Shown: piece by piece, positions 22,708 to 32,014 of the stretch
Position numbering within the stretch: position 1 is the first letter of the stretch
Layout: each line of letters opens with the position of its first letter
DNA from: Molanna angustata
Lineage: Eukaryota; Arthropoda; Insecta; Trichoptera; Molannidae
Assembly (NCBI GenBank): GCA_963576475.1
Contig: OY754974.1
Span: 8,971,974 to 9,035,973, forward strand
Length of the DNA: 64,000 bases
Direction: 5' to 3'
Translations under genes and position numbers: made by a program
The notes under the pieces: generated by a model
The model's input: only the letters and a program-made list of their open reading frames with translations
Database searches by the model: none
What the model was told of the DNA's origin: nothing

Positions 22708-24230
22708 AAGTTCATTAAATTTCAAAGTGTCTTCGCGTGGTTATATGAACACATAACGAAGTGTTAACCTCTCCATCTGTTGCGTACGAGCTGTACCGTT
22801 TAAATAAATGGTCGCAAGTAATACTTGGAGACAGTTTTTAAGTTCATTAAATTTCAAAGTGTCTTCGCGTAGTTGAATGAACACATAACGGAGTGTTAAC
22901 ATCTGAATCTGTTGCGTACGAGCTGTACCTTTTAAATAAATGGTCGCAAGTCATACTTGGAGACAGTTTTTTAAGTTCATTAAATTTCAAAGTGTCTTCG
23001 CGTAGTTGAATGAACACATAACGTAGTGTTAACATCTGAATCTGTTGCGTACGAGCTGTACCTTTTAAATAAATGGTCGCAAGTCATACTTGGAGACAGT
23101 TTTTTAATTTCATTAATTTTCAAAGTGACCTCGCGTAGGTGTGTGAATCCATAACGAAGTGTTTAAATCTCCATCGGCTGCGTACGAGCTGTACCTTTTA
23201 AATAAATGGTCGCAAGTCATACTTGGAGACAGTTTTTTAATTTCATTAATTTTCAAAGTGACCTCGCGTAGGTGTGTGAATCCATAACGAAGTGTTTAAA
23301 TCTCAATCGGCTGCGTACGAGCAGTACCTTTTAAATAAATGGTCGCAAGTCATACTTGGAGACAGTTTTATAATTTCATTAATTTTCAAAGTGACCTCGC
23401 GTAGGTGTGTGAATCCATAACGAAGTGTTTAAATCTCAATCGGCTGCGTACGAGCTGTACCTTTTGATTAAATGGTAGCAAGCCATACTTCGTGACTGTT
23501 TTTCAATTTCCTTAATTTTCAAAGTGACTTCGTGTAGTTGTATGTTCACACGACGAAGTGTTAACACCTCAATCTGCTGCGTATGAACAAGACCTTTTGA
23601 ATAAATGGTAGCAAGCCATACTTCGTGACTGTTTTTCAATTTCATTAATTTTCAAAGTGACTTCGTGTAGTTGTATGTTCACATAACGAAGTGTTAACAT
23701 CTCAATCTGCTGCGTATGAACAATACCTTTTGAATAAATGGTAGCAAGCCATACTTCGTGACTGTTTTTCAATTTCATTAATTTTCAAAGTGACTTCGCG
23801 TAGTTGTATGAACACATAACGAAGTGTTAACATCTCAATCTGCTGAGTATGAACAATACCTTTTGAATAAATGGTAGCAAGCCATACTTCGTGACTGTTT
23901 TTCAATTTCATTAATTTTCAAAGTGACTTCGCGTAGTTGTATGAACACATAACGAAGTGTTAACATCTCAATCTGCTGAGTATGAACAATACCTTTTGAA
24001 TAAATGGTAGCAAGCCATACTTCGTGACTGTTTTTCAATTTCATTAATTTTCAAAGTGACTTCGTGTAGTTGTATGTTCACATAACGAAGTGTTAACATC
24101 TCAATCTGCTGCGTATGAACAATACCTTTTGAACAAATGGTCGCAAGACTTACTTCGTGACAATTTTATAATGTTTATTAATCTTCAAAGTGACTTCGCG
24201 TGGTTGTATGAACACATAACGAAGTGTTAA
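22708..24230 (+). repeat. 133-bp minisatellite in the 5' LTR, 12 units
   Basis: Twelve units, each marked by TTCAAAGTG plus a downstream CACATAACGAAGTGTTAAC (which can form a small AACAC/GTGTT hairpin) and AAATAAATGGT..GCAAG. Units fall into sub-families along the array: a GTCTTCGCG type first, a GACCTCGCG type next, a GACTTCGYG type last. The unit length is not a multiple of three, so the short minus-strand frames that recur every 133 bp are not a repeat protein. Confidence 0.93.
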
Positions 24231-24989
24231 CACCTATGTCTGCCACACGGGATGTATACGACTGACAGTAGGCCAACTGCCTTGTTATCACCTCGGATTA
24301 GGCTTCTCCCCTTGATGAGAGAAAGTCTGGAGCGCCTTCAACATTAGATCGCCCCTGCCGCTTCTCTTCTTCACCTCCATCACGGTTGGAAACATCAGGC
24401 CTTGTTGAATACGTGATAAGGCAATTTCTCCCCACCGTCGGACTAAAGGTTTGAGATCATTGACTTTCGCACACCCCCTTTTCGTGAATCGTCCCTAGAA
24501 TTACTGATATCGACATACCCTTAGAACTAAGTTTGGTAAGAAAAAAAAAAAAGAAATTCCTTAATTACTCAGTGTTGGCCCTTCGGCCTGAAAAATAAAT
24601 TTAATCTGGAACTGACTTTTGAAATATTTAAATACTTAAGGCTCATATAAATGTACAATAGTGATCACTGTTTATTTTAATTAGTTGGCCACCCTAGAAA
24701 GTAAGACTATTCTTAATCATCAAACATCACCATCATTACCTCATATCACACTAACCCATATGTACCATTATATCTCTAATTAAATTTGTCTCTCTTTCAC
24801 AAAAGAATATACAGTTTTGTTCTGGTCACGCTCGCTGTTTCTCAATTATCCACCTGTATTCCCTCTGAGAATCAAAGAAATGCTCTACCGTGTGTCCTAG
24901 CCGGACGATAGTGGATCCAGCAGAAGCAAAAGATCTGGTATGGATTTAATTTTATGAATAACAATGATTTGTATCTCATTTCATTACAC

Positions 24990-25007
24990 TGGCGCCCAAC
25001 GTGGGGC
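24990..25007 (+). promoter_or_regulatory. Primer-binding site, tRNA-Lys(CUU) type
   Basis: TGGCGCCCAACGTGGGGC starts one base after the LTR. It is complementary over 18 bases to the 3' end, including CCA, of the conserved eukaryotic tRNA-Lys(CUU), whose T-arm and acceptor end read GCCCCACGTTGGGCG. That tRNA sequence is from general knowledge. Confidence 0.8.
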
Positions 25008-25205
25008 TATGACTCTCATCAATTGACACGTACGCTTGTCCTTTGATGACAGTCTGCTCAATGAGATCTGCGAGCGGACCCTCACTCGAAACTGCTTGTT
25101 CTTTTGTGTTTTATTTTTTCCCCTTTATTCTGACAGCCTCCTATATTGTAACCACGTCGTAACAAAAATCCTCGTTTCCTCTGTTGTCTCGCAATAGTCG
25201 ACGTC

Positions 25206-26405
25206 ATGGATTTAATCGAGAGAATAAATCTTGCAAATGCAAAAACCCTTGCTAAAGCATTGCGCGACAGAAACATCGTTCCTACCGACAATTTGGCCTC
25301 CTTGCGTTCCCAGGCCAATGCTTTTAATGCCTCCCGTCCCTTTAATACAGACAACGTAGCCATCCCCAGTAGGTCTGTAGCGTACCACTCACTTGAGAAC
25401 GCCCCCGAACTGGCGTCGGTTTCCGAGAGCTCCCACACCGCCGAGAATGATCTAATAGCCCGCCCATTCTCATCCAGTTCCGAATCGAGCTCCAGACCCC
25501 AGAGCGCCCCTCCCCCAGGAACTGTCGCCTTATTGCCCCCATCCCCAGTCGAGCCGCCCTCCAATTCGTCAAGTTATACCTCAAGTGGAGATCGAGACCC
25601 TGGAGGAATCATAAACACAAACTTTGCCACGTGGCCTGTCCCAAAGTTTAACGGAACAAATGACGTCCGAGAATTCCTCGTACGCCTAGAGGAGATCGCT
25701 ACTTCCCGCAGGTTCAATACTAATTTATTGTCCACAATCATTCCTGAATTTCTTGTAGGACGTGCCTTATTATTTTATCGTACAAACCCTAGAAAGAACT
25801 GCGACTGGAACACATTGAAGAAGCTCTTTCTCGACCGTTTTGAATCACAAACCTATTCCACCGACATCAAGCTAGAAATTTGGTCCTCTAAGCAGCAAGA
25901 CTCGGAATCTGCGGCCGATTATATTTGCCGAATCATCAACAAAAATAACTCATTGTCCTCACCCTTGCCAGAGGACGAGCTCCTTCAAGTTTTCAAAAGA
26001 GGACTCGACAAGAAGTTCCTCCCTATTATCATCGGCTCACAACCCACGACAGTATTGGATCTGGAGCGACTGTGTCTTACACTCGAACAGATGTCGCTTG
26101 GCCACAAGGACGAGACTGCCCCTACCTCCCCCCGCCGGCCCCGGCGCACCAAGGCTGCAGCCTCCTTGTCTAACCCTGAACCGCGTTCGTACAGTCCCAA
26201 ATGCTACTCCTGCGGAAGAACCGGACATTTTGCAAGACTGTGCCCTAATCGGTCACGAGCGAATCCCCTCGGAAGACGAACCTCTCCCCGCTTTCAAAAG
26301 TACCAGAGAACTGACCCACAAGGTCACCCTCCGACAACCCCCAGAAACCTCCCAGACGTTTCTAGACCCCCACCTCTCCTCCAAAAGTTGCCAAAAAACG
26401 AATAA
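25206..26405 (+). CDS. gag: Gypsy Gag polyprotein
   Basis: A 399-codon structural polyprotein that packages element RNA into particles. The start is the ATG at 25206. The N-terminal third is Ser/Pro-rich and probably disordered. The middle (about residues 140-300) is a retrotransposon Gag/capsid domain with FLVRLEEIA and LKKLFLDRFES-like helices. A single CCHC zinc knuckle, CYSCGRTGHFARLC (26202-26243), lies near the C-terminus, followed by a basic tail. The stop (26403-26405) comes four bases after a frameshift heptamer. Uninterrupted frame. Confidence 0.92.
   Translation: MDLIERINLANAKTLAKALRDRNIVPTDNLASLRSQANAFNASRPFNTDNVAIPSRSVAYHSLENAPELASVSESSHTAENDLIARPFSSSSESSSRPQSAPPPGTVALLPPSPVEPPSNSSSYTSSGDRDPGGIINTNFATWPVPKFNGTNDVREFLVRLEEIATSRRFNTNLLSTIIPEFLVGRALLFYRTNPRKNCDWNTLKKLFLDRFESQTYSTDIKLEIWSSKQQDSESAADYICRIINKNNSLSSPLPEDELLQVFKRGLDKKFLPIIIGSQPTTVLDLERLCLTLEQMSLGHKDETAPTSPRRPRRTKAAASLSNPEPRSYSPKCYSCGRTGHFARLCPNRSRANPLGRRTSPRFQKYQRTDPQGHPPTTPRNLPDVSRPPPLLQKLPKNE
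26393..26399 (+). promoter_or_regulatory. -1 ribosomal frameshift site, A AAA AAC
   Basis: AAAAAAC sits in the phase required for simultaneous -1 slippage: the gag-frame codons are AAA AAC, then GAA, then the TAA stop. The pol frame is the -1 frame and is open across this point. The match of heptamer, phase and frame makes this the likely gag-pol junction. A downstream pseudoknot was not modelled. Confidence 0.8.
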
Positions 26406-29400
26406 CCACCCAGCCCTATTATAGACCGTCCCATTCTCAACAAAAGACAGAGTGGGAGGACTGGTTGAGATCGGTCAAACTCTTCTACAATACTAAATAC
26501 CTACATGTATCAGCCATCACAAATGCGCGAGACGATCGTCCATACCTACACTTCAAAATCAACAACATCGCCTTCCGTTCGCTCTTAGACAGCGGAGCTG
26601 CAGTTAATGTTTTGGGTGGCACATTATACAAGAATTTCCTCGAATTGGGTTATGACCTAGTGCCGGGCGACACTTCCATTCACACAGCGGACGGCCATCC
26701 CCATGCGATCCTGGGCTCCCTCACGCTGCCCCTCAGATTTTATAAGCAAACAACCTTTGTTGAATTTCTTGTAGCTCCGTCTCTTGCAGAAGGGTTTATT
26801 TTGGGGGCACCCTTCTTGAAGAAGTCCGGACTAACCCCGACCCTATTCCCAGATAAGGTGTCATCATTATATGCTATCAACATGCCTCCCCTGTACATTT
26901 CACCGCTGTCGACCCCTTCCTGTCTAAACTCTACAGCCGACCTTTCTCTTGCAGAATTGAAACAACTGGATCTGCTCAAACAAGAGTTCGACCAGATTGC
27001 TTATGAAAAGGTGGGACTAGGCCGCACCGACCTAGTTTCCCACATCATAGACACTGGTGATCACGCCCCGGTTAAACAAAAGACTTATCCCCTTTCTCAC
27101 GTGAGACGCGAACAACTCATCGCAGAACTGGATGAAATGATCAAACTCGACGTAATAGAACCGGCGCGGAGCCCCTGGTTGAACAATGTTTTCATTGTTC
27201 CCAAGAAAGACGGCTCTGGGCGCTTCGTACTTGACCCACGTCGCCTTAACTCGATCACTCGCTCTGACTCTTACCGGTTGCCCAACATTCATCGCATCTT
27301 GGACAATCTGCGCGACACTAAGTTCCTCACAGCCCTGGACCTCTCCCACGGGTTCTGGCAGATGAGACTGGACGAGGAATCCAAGCCAAAGACCGCCTTC
27401 TTCGTAGAAGGCCGAGGACAGTTCCAGTTCAAGGTTACCCCTTTCGGACTAAAAAATATCCCGGCCGAAATGCAACGTATGATGGATGGACTGTTCACAG
27501 ACTTGGGAGACCACGTCTTTGTATATCTTGATGACATACTGGTATGCAGCCCGGACTTCCAGTCACACTGCAAGCTACTAAAAACTGTGTGTGACAGACT
27601 AAAACAGGCCAACCTAACCATTAAGTTAGCGAAATCTGAATTTTGCAAACAAAGCTTAAAGTATCTCGGCCACATAGTCGACCGAGAAGGCATCAGGACC
27701 GACCCCGAAAAGATTGACGTGATGGTCAATTACCCTAGGCCCTCAACTGTCAAACAGGTTCGCGGGTTCATTGGATTATGTGCATACTATAGAAGACACA
27801 TCAAGGACTTTTCTCGTATTGCATCCCCTCTATGCCGCCTCACCAGCAAGAAAATCGCAAAGAATAATCTCCCTTGGGACGACGAAGCTGAACAAGCCTT
27901 CGTAAGCCTAAAAAGCGCAATGATATCTTCTCCGGTGTTGAAGCCCCCCGACTATTCCCTACCATACGTACTCACCTGTGACGCCAGCGGCGTGAGCATT
28001 GGGAGCTTCCTGGCCCAAAGGAGCCCGGACGGCTCAGAGCACGCCATTGCATATTTTTCCAGGAAACTGCTACCTGCCGAAAGGTCTTACAGCACCACCG
28101 AGAGGGAACTCTTGAGCATTGTGGACTCGGTACACCACTTTAGGAGTTATTTAGACGGAACGCACTTCAAAGTGATCAGCGACCACGGCTGTCTTAAATA
28201 CCTGAACAACTTGTCTTCACCATCGGGACGCCTGGCCAGATGGGCCTGCCGCCTCTCACAATACAGCTTCGACTTTGTATACAAAAAGGGATGCGAGAAC
28301 AACTTGGCCGACGCACTAAGCAGAATTGAAGTATCCAGTTTAACGTTCCCTACACCGTTTCAGAATGTTACTGATCCAGCCTATCTACGTCTGTTCCAGG
28401 AATGTTCGACCAATGCTAACTCCACACCCAACTATATGATAAGTAACGGACACCTCTACAAATACTGTAAAACTGTTCCCGAAACTGACCCTCCATTCAG
28501 AAATAGCTCCTGGAAGGTCGTGGTGCCCGCCGGAGAACAGGAAAGTATCGTACAGGACTTCCACACTAACTTTTGCCACCCTGGAATCAGAAAAACTTTG
28601 GAGGTGGTCTCACGGACCTTCTATTGGAAAAACATTACGAACACGGTTAAACAGGTTGTATCAAAATGTGACACCTGTAAGGCATATAAACATAACAACC
28701 AAGCACCTCTGGGTTTGATGAGCGTGCCTAAACGTCTAGATCATCCCATGCAGTCATTGAGCGTAGACCTTGTTGGGCCGCTTCCCTGTTCACATAAACA
28801 AAATATTTACATACTGTCGGTGGTCGATAACTTCACGAAATTCTTATGGGCACTGCCGTTGCGACGTGCCACAGCCCCGGCTATCACCAAGCTGATAGAA
28901 GAAAAGATCTTTCTGCCTTACGGTGTACCTCGTACTTTAATTATGGACAACGGCAAGCAATTCATATCCAAGGATTTCAAGGAGTTCGCTGATCGCTTCG
29001 GTATACGAGACCTATTCTATAACGCGTACTATCACCCCCAGAACAATACTGTGGAAAGATACAACTCTACCATCGTAACCGCCCTGTCAATATTAGTGGG
29101 GGAGAACCAGCGAACCTGGTGCGCAATGCTGCCTAAGATCTGCTCCTGCCTCAATAATTGCGTGAACATCGCCACCGGTTACACACCGTTCTTCCTGACG
29201 CACGGGTTCCACCCCTGTCCGCATGCTTCATTTCACGACAAAATGGAACAGGTCACCAATAGCTCGGAGGAGCCAGCGAGCAAGGATAATTCTTATGGAA
29301 CGAGCCTTTCAACCATGGAGCAACTTTACGAGAAGGTATCTAGCGCACTATTGACTGCGTTCAAAGTAAACGCGAAACGATACAACCTGCGTAGGAAACA

Positions 29401-29605
29401 CTGCTCACTGTCCGAAGGCGCAGTGGTCTGGCGCAGGGCATTCACCCAATCTGACGCTGGAAAGTACTTCTCAAACAAGCTCGCCCCTCGATTCATCAAA
29501 TGCGTCGTATCGAATAAAATTTCGGACACCATTTACGAGGTTCGCGACTGTGAGGGTAAACATAGTGGCAGGTACCATATCAAGGACCTGATTAAGTTTA
29601 ATTAA
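26399..29605 (+). CDS. pol: Gypsy Pol polyprotein (PR-RT-RH-IN)
   Basis: The enzyme polyprotein of the element, in the -1 frame relative to gag and with no ATG of its own at the start. Aspartic protease: LLDSGAAVNVLG (active-site DSGA at 26588-26599). Reverse transcriptase: LDLSHGFWQM (Asp at 27338) and YLDDILV (27524-27544). RNase H: TCDASG (Asp at 27980) and TERELL (Glu at 28100). Integrase: an HHCC zinc-binding region (HTNFCHPGIR ... CDTC) and a DDE triad at 28766, 28946 and 29054, the last two 35 residues apart. Domain order PR-RT-RH-IN is that of Ty3/gypsy rather than copia. No internal stop or frameshift; all catalytic residues that I could check are present. Cytoplasmic particles and nuclear integration are the known family roles. 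Confidence 0.93.
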   Translation, partial: RITTQPYYRPSHSQQKTEWEDWLRSVKLFYNTKYLHVSAITNARDDRPYLHFKINNIAFRSLLDSGAAVNVLGGTLYKNFLELGYDLVPGDTSIHTADGHPHAILGSLTLPLRFYKQTTFVEFLVAPSLAEGFILGAPFLKKSGLTPTLFPDKVSSLYAINMPPLYISPLSTPSCLNSTADLSLAELKQLDLLKQEFDQIAYEKVGLGRTDLVSHIIDTGDHAPVKQKTYPLSHVRREQLIAELDEMIKLDVIEPARSPWLNNVFIVPKKDGSGRFVLDPRRLNSITRSDSYRLPNIHRILDNLRDTKFLTALDLSHGFWQMRLDEESKPKTAFFVEGRGQFQFKVTPFGLKNIPAEMQRMMDGLFTDLGDHVFVYLDDILVCSPDFQSHCKLLKTVCDRLKQANLTIKLAKSEFCKQSLKYLGHIVDREGIRTDPEKIDVMVNYPRPSTVKQVRGFIGLCAYYRRHIKDFSRIASPLCRLTSKKIAKNNLPWDDEAEQAFVSLKSAMISSPVLKPPDYSLPYVLTCDASGVSIGSFLAQRSPDGSEHAIAYFSRKLLPAERSYSTTERELLSIVDSVHHFRSYLDGTHFKVISDHGCLKYLNNLSSPSGRLARWACRLSQYSFDFVYKKGCENNLADALSRIEVSSLTFPTPFQNVTDPAYLRLFQECSTNANSTPNYMISNGHLYKYCKTVPETDPPFRNSSWKVVVPAGEQESIVQDFHTNFCHPGIRKTLEVVSRTFYWKNITNTVKQVVSKCDTCKAYKHNNQAPLGLMSVPKRLDHPMQSLSVDLVGPLPCSHKQNIYILSVVDNFTKFLWALPLRRATAPAITKLIEEKIFLPYGVPRTLIMDNGKQFISKDFKEFADRFGIRDLFYNAYYHPQNNTVERYNSTIVTALSILVGENQRTWCAMLPKICSCLNNCVNIATGYTPFFLTHGFHPCPHASFHDKMEQVTNSSEEPASKDNSYGTSLSTMEQLYEKVSSALLTAFKVNAKRYNLRRKHCSLSEGAVVWRRAFTQSDAGKYFSNKLAPRFIKCVVSNKISDTIYEVRDCEGKHSGRYHIKDLIKFN

Positions 29606-30069
29606 GTATTAATTGTTGTGCTGAGACCCTTATCTAACAATAAACCTATTGATAAGTTGCAAATTGTAAACTTGGTTTCTGGTTTGATCCGCAAAAAATC
29701 AGTGGCGCCTAACGATACACTTCTCATTCCGGATGAATTATGTAACCCCCTTTTCAATTATGCCCTGCAGTCATGTACTCGTCATAAATTGCGCTGATAA
29801 ATTAATATTGGGTGAAATTAAAGTAGTGTGAACGATGAATTTTGTAAGGACCATCTGTAAAAGAATGATGTATGCAAGGGTATGTGTATAAATAATTGTG
29901 ACCAATGCATGATTGCTAGGATCCTGTCTCCATTCCTGAAGGAGCTAGCCGCCTTCTGACAGGCATCCTAAGTGGTAGCCCTAACTGTATATAACCCCTT
30001 CCCTCCCCTTGTGTACTACTAGGAGTTCTCGCTAAAGATTTCCTTGTTAGAATACATAAGTTCCCGAAT

Positions 30070-30450
30070 TGTATATTGAATTGACAACTCGTCCTTGTTT
30101 TATGTTTAATTGTTTCTGAGTTGAATATTGAATTGTCAACTCACCCTTGTTTTGTGTGTATTATTTCCGAGTTGAATACTGGATTGTCAACTCACCTTGC
30201 ATTATGTTTAAATGTTTCTGAGTTGAATATTGAATTGTCAACTCACCCTTGTTTTGTGTGTATTATTTCAGAGTTGAATACTGGATTGTCAACTCGCCTT
30301 GTATTATATATAAGTGTTTCTGAGCTGAATATTGAATTGTCAACTCTCCCTTGTTTTGTGTGTATTATCCCAGAGTTGAATATTAGATTGTCAACTCACC
30401 CTTTTCTTGTGTATTATTAACGAGTTGAATACTGGATTGTCAACTCGCCA
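30070..30450 (+). repeat. Hairpin-forming ~50-bp repeats, seven good units
   Basis: Each unit contains GAGTTGA, a loop of about 11 bases (variants of ATATTGAATTG or ATACTGGATTG), then TCAACTC, giving a 7-bp stem. Units start near 30118, 30168, 30219, 30271, 30321, 30373 and 30422, with a degenerate one before. The two loop types alternate over the first part, so the array partly grew as a 100-bp dimer. Similar diverged motifs recur near 31292 and 31389. Confidence 0.85.
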
Positions 30451-30535
30451 TTTGGCTTGATTCCCTTCGGTTGGGTACTACTTGACCGGTGTAGAGTTAA
30501 GCAAGAGTGGTAGTACCAAGCGGTTGCGTGAAGAA

Positions 30536-31095
30536 CCTCAGTTTGCGTCTATTGTGATTGGTCCCTTGTCCTGATATTCATTGTATTTGTGAACTGTGGT
30601 TGAGAAAGGATCCCAGGTAGTAGCCTGATGCCAACTCTTCACTTGAGGAGTCATTTTGAGGCTGTGCAAACTACAGTTCGCGTCTACCGTGATAGGCCCC
30701 TTGTCCTGATATTCATTGTATTTGTGAACTGTCGCTGCAAATGAATAATAACTTCAGTTTGCGTCTGTCGTGATAGGCCCCTTGTCCTTATATTCATTGT
30801 ATTTGTAAACTGTCGTTAGGAAGGAATCCCAGGTAGTAGCCTGATGCCAAGTCTTCACTTGAGGAGTCATTTTGAGGCTATGCAGACTTCAGTTCGCGCT
30901 TACCGTGATAGGCCCCTTGTCCTGATATTCATTGTATTTGTGAACTGTCGTTACAAGTGAATAATAACTTCAGTTTGCGTCTGTCGTGATAGGCCCCTTG
31001 TCCTTATATTCATTGTATTTGTAAACTGTCGTTAGGAAGGAATCCCAGGTAGTAGCCTGATGCCAAGTCTTCGCTTGAGGAGTCGTGTTGAGAAT
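30536..31095 (+). repeat. Compound repeats of a GATAGGCCCCTTGTCC module
   Basis: A module with CAGTTYGCG, GTGATAGGCCCCTTGTCC, TATTCATTGTATTTGT and GAACTGTCG occurs about five times (near 30540, 30675, 30752, 30887 and 30967). CAGTTC and GAACTG could pair around a loop of about 50 bases. A second motif, GGAATCCCAGGTAGTAGCCT followed by GATGCCAA and TTGAGGAGTC, is interspersed, giving a higher-order period of about 215 bp. Confidence 0.8.
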
Positions 31096-32014
31096 TGGCA
31101 AGCATCGATTCGCGTCCATCGTGATGGATCGCTTGGCCAGCTATCCAGTGTGGTCACAAACTGTAGCTACAAGATTGTTATTTTCCTTTTGTGAATGTAA
31201 GTCATTAATTTTGTTGTTTCGCACATAGCAAGCGGACTGTTCAAGCACGCTTGCTCCGCGACATTATACTTATGTTTCCAGTCGGTTGCCCTGAGTGAGA
31301 TATCTGATTGCTCAACTCACATGCGTGTAGGAAAGCGACTAGCTTCGAGTTCGCCGATTATTGTTAAGTTTGTTTGGGTAAGGCTGAAGAGAGTTCGCCT
31401 ATTAGATTGGCAACTCTAATTCTTTCGGTGCTCCACCCCTGTATTGTTCATCAATGGAGTGTTTTCCTAGAATTAATCATGGCTATAGGTAGAAGCTAGT
31501 TGCCGAACATTGGTATCTGTACCACACCGCTGCGCAACCCAACATATAACCCCGATCGTGTCGTATCGCGAGTAGGAGTCCTTATTCGAGTCTAACCTAG
31601 GTTTCAACGAAGTTTGAACATTAGTATGATTCCGAACTCGCACAATTAGGGCGTATTCCTTCTGAATGCTATAATCAATTATGATTCACGTACGAAACCT
31701 TGATCTTGAGTAGGGGGGCACATACCTTAAGTATGTTACCCATTGCCTACACCCTCGACAAACCTACGATGACCAAGAGTCACTAGGTCGGTCTCACTAC
31801 TGGAGGTGGTTGCGATGTACTGGTGTGACCAGCCGAGAACACGCAACTCACCATACTCCTCATAAACTAAGAATCTGGTCGTGGTTATAAGTTCCTCTCG
31901 TTACTTCTCTTCATTACAGTCAGGGTCTTTCATTCTCCCCAATTTGCACAGGCCGGCTTACGGAATTTTTTTTTTCTTTTCTTTTTCTTTTTGTTTGGGT
32001 AACTTTGATTGGAG

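Larger units (their letters stand above)
22280..24988 (+). repeat. 5' LTR of gypsy element (12 minisatellite units)
   Basis: The 2709-bp LTR starts with a near-palindrome (GTAGCGAGCG/CGCTCACTAC). A GC-rich promoter-like part follows, with TATAAAA at 22657-22663. The minisatellite occupies about 22708-24230. A unique tail of about 750 bp ends in TTTCATTACA. Since a TATA box precedes the array, the minisatellite is probably transcribed as part of the leader. Confidence 0.92.
29606..32014 (+). other. Long non-coding 3' internal region of gypsy element
   Basis: About 2.4 kb between pol and the 3' LTR, where an envelope gene would lie if present. No long open frame, signal peptide or transmembrane region is seen. 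It is built of repeats (30070-30450 and 30536-31095) plus unique GC-moderate DNA. An AATAAA-like motif follows pol at about 29639. A T-rich run with a few C (31968-31991) comes before the 3' LTR, but a classical purine tract is not evident. Confidence 0.85.

Noticed and set aside
22847..24044. Series of ~69-residue minus-strand frames repeating every 133 bp (and again at 32582-33646), looking like a repeat protein
   Set aside because: They arise from the LTR minisatellite. The unit is not a multiple of three, each frame stops and restarts, and there is no coding context.
25082..25564. Antisense frames over gag, and similar ones over pol
   Set aside because: They are shadows of the intact gag and pol frames on the plus strand.
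29606..32014. An envelope gene downstream of pol (errantivirus-like)
   Set aside because: No frame of adequate length, signal peptide or membrane anchor; the region consists of repeats.
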